Assembly: GCA_021780975.1 (NCBI GenBank)
Contig: JAJXXS010000183.1
Coordinates: 1-5,957, forward strand
Origin: Pseudomonadota bacterium
Lineage (GTDB): Bacteria > Pseudomonadota > Gammaproteobacteria > Burkholderiales > Thiobacillaceae
DNA length: 5,957 nucleotides
Direction of reading: 5' to 3'
Shown here: in pieces, positions 5,095-5,957 of the stretch
How positions within the stretch are numbered: the stretch's first letter is position 1
Layout of the letters: each line of letters begins with the position of its first letter
The notes under the pieces: model-generated
Database searches by the model: none
Told to the model about the DNA's origin: nothing
The model's input: only the letters and a program-made list of their open reading frames with translations
Position numbers and translations under genes: made by a program

Positions 5095-5957
5095 TCAGTG
5101 CAGGCGGCGCACGCGCGCGCCCAGCTGGACAAGTTTTTCTTCGATGCGCTCGTAGCCGCGATCGAGATGGTAGATGCGCTCGATGAGGGTGTCGCCCTGC
5201 CCCACCAGGCCGGCCAGCACCAGGCAGGCCGAGGCGCGCAGGTCAGTCGCCATCACGGTGGCGCCCTGCAGGCGCTCCACGCCGCGCACCAGCGCGGTGG
5301 ATCCGGACACCTCGATGTCGGCGCCCAGGCGGCGCAGTTCCTGCACGTGCATGAAGCGGTTTTCGAATATGGTTTCGGTGACGCCCGCGGCCCCCTCGGC
5401 CACGCAGTTCATGACCATGAACTGCGCCTGCATGTCGGTCGGAAATCCGGGATGCGGCGCCGTGCGTATGTCCACCGCCCTCAACCGGCCGCTGCGGCAG
5501 ACACGTATGCGATCCTCCACGCATGCGACCTCGGCGCCGGCCTCGCGCAATTTGGCGATGACTGCCTCCAGCGCCTGCGGCGTCGTGTGCGTCGCGGTGA
5601 CGCAGCCGCCGCTCATCGCCCCGGCCACCAGGAAGGTGCCGGTCTCGATGCGGTCGGGCATCACGGCATGGGCGGCGCCGCGCAGTTCGCTCACCCCCGT
5701 GATGGTGATAATGTCGCTGCCGGCGCCCTCGATTTGCGCGCCCATGGCTTTGAGGCAATGGGCGAGGTCCACCACCTCGGGTTCGCGCGCGGCATTCTCC
5801 AGCACGGTTTCGCCCTGCGCCAGACAGGCCGCCATCATGAGGTTTTCGGTGCCCGTCACCGTCACGGTGTCCATGAAAAAGCGCGCGCCCCGCAGCTTCT
5901 TCGCCGCGGCATGGATGTAGCCGTGCTCGATGCGTATCTCCGCGCCCATGGCCTGCA
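5095..5957 (-). CDS. murA: UDP-N-acetylglucosamine 1-carboxyvinyltransferase, C-terminal part, 5' end off right edge
   Basis: The last 286 or so residues of MurA, which transfers enolpyruvate from PEP to UDP-GlcNAc in the cytoplasm, the first committed step of peptidoglycan synthesis. The frame is open through the right edge; the internal Met at 5949 is not the start, because the family is about 420 residues and roughly 130 are missing here. Conserved stretches include TVTGTENLMMAA, ENAAREPEVVDLA, MPDRIETGTFLVAGAMSGG, RTAPHPGFPTDMQAQ, ENRFMHVQEL, MATDLRASACLVLAG and RIYHLDRGYERIEEKL. The Asp of FPTDMQAQ (codon 5436-5434) corresponds to the catalytic Asp305 of E. coli MurA, and the Arg of DRGYE (codon 5160-5158) to Arg397. 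The PEP-binding cysteine loop (Cys115 in E. coli), where the fosfomycin target residue lies, is outside the window. The protein ends a few residues after the last conserved helix, as expected. It is followed on the same strand by hisG. Confidence 0.98.
   Translation of the reverse strand, partial: QAMGAEIRIEHGYIHAAAKKLRGARFFMDTVTVTGTENLMMAACLAQGETVLENAAREPEVVDLAHCLKAMGAQIEGAGSDIITITGVSELRGAAHAVMPDRIETGTFLVAGAMSGGCVTATHTTPQALEAVIAKLREAGAEVACVEDRIRVCRSGRLRAVDIRTAPHPGFPTDMQAQFMVMNCVAEGAAGVTETIFENRFMHVQELRRLGADIEVSGSTALVRGVERLQGATVMATDLRASACLVLAGLVGQGDTLIERIYHLDRGYERIEEKLVQLGARVRRLH

Overview
The window looks like a GC-rich betaproteobacterial chromosome segment. The clearest lineage signals are a short-form HisG directly downstream of murA (a common betaproteobacterial arrangement), a TctD/QseB-type response regulator with a TctE/QseC-type sensor kinase, and very high third-position GC in every gene. 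This assignment rests on recognised protein families, not on a database search. No tRNA, rRNA, CRISPR array, insertion sequence or phage gene was seen.

Layout: (1) 1-966, minus strand: an MtnX-like HAD phosphatase (292-966) followed by the N-terminal third or so of an alpha/beta-hydrolase (1-292, running off the left edge). They are joined by a TGATG stop/start overlap. (2) 967-1097: a 131-bp divergent intergenic region that must hold promoters for both sides. (3) 1098-3144, plus strand: an OmpR-family response regulator and a membrane histidine kinase, overlapping by 8 bp (GTGAATAG), forming one complete two-component operon. (4) 3126-5957, minus strand: the 3' two thirds of murA (entering from the right edge), a 197-bp gap, hisG, and 2 bp later a GT9 glycosyltransferase of the heptosyltransferase type. 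The kinase and the glycosyltransferase converge and overlap by 19 bp at their 3' ends.

How the genes may work together: murA makes the first committed peptidoglycan intermediate, GT9 enzymes usually build lipopolysaccharide core, and HisG starts histidine biosynthesis, so the minus-strand block on the right mixes cell-envelope and amino-acid genes. The two-component system probably senses something in the periplasm. Its divergent neighbour, the phosphatase/hydrolase pair, is a candidate target, but no operator could be firmly identified.

I do not see a clear new biological system here. The points that most deserve a second look are the coupled phosphatase/hydrolase pair of unknown substrate, the GT9 gene sitting where hisD is normally expected, the unexplained murA-hisG gap with its repeat abutting the hisG start, and the 3' overlap of two convergent genes without a visible terminator.
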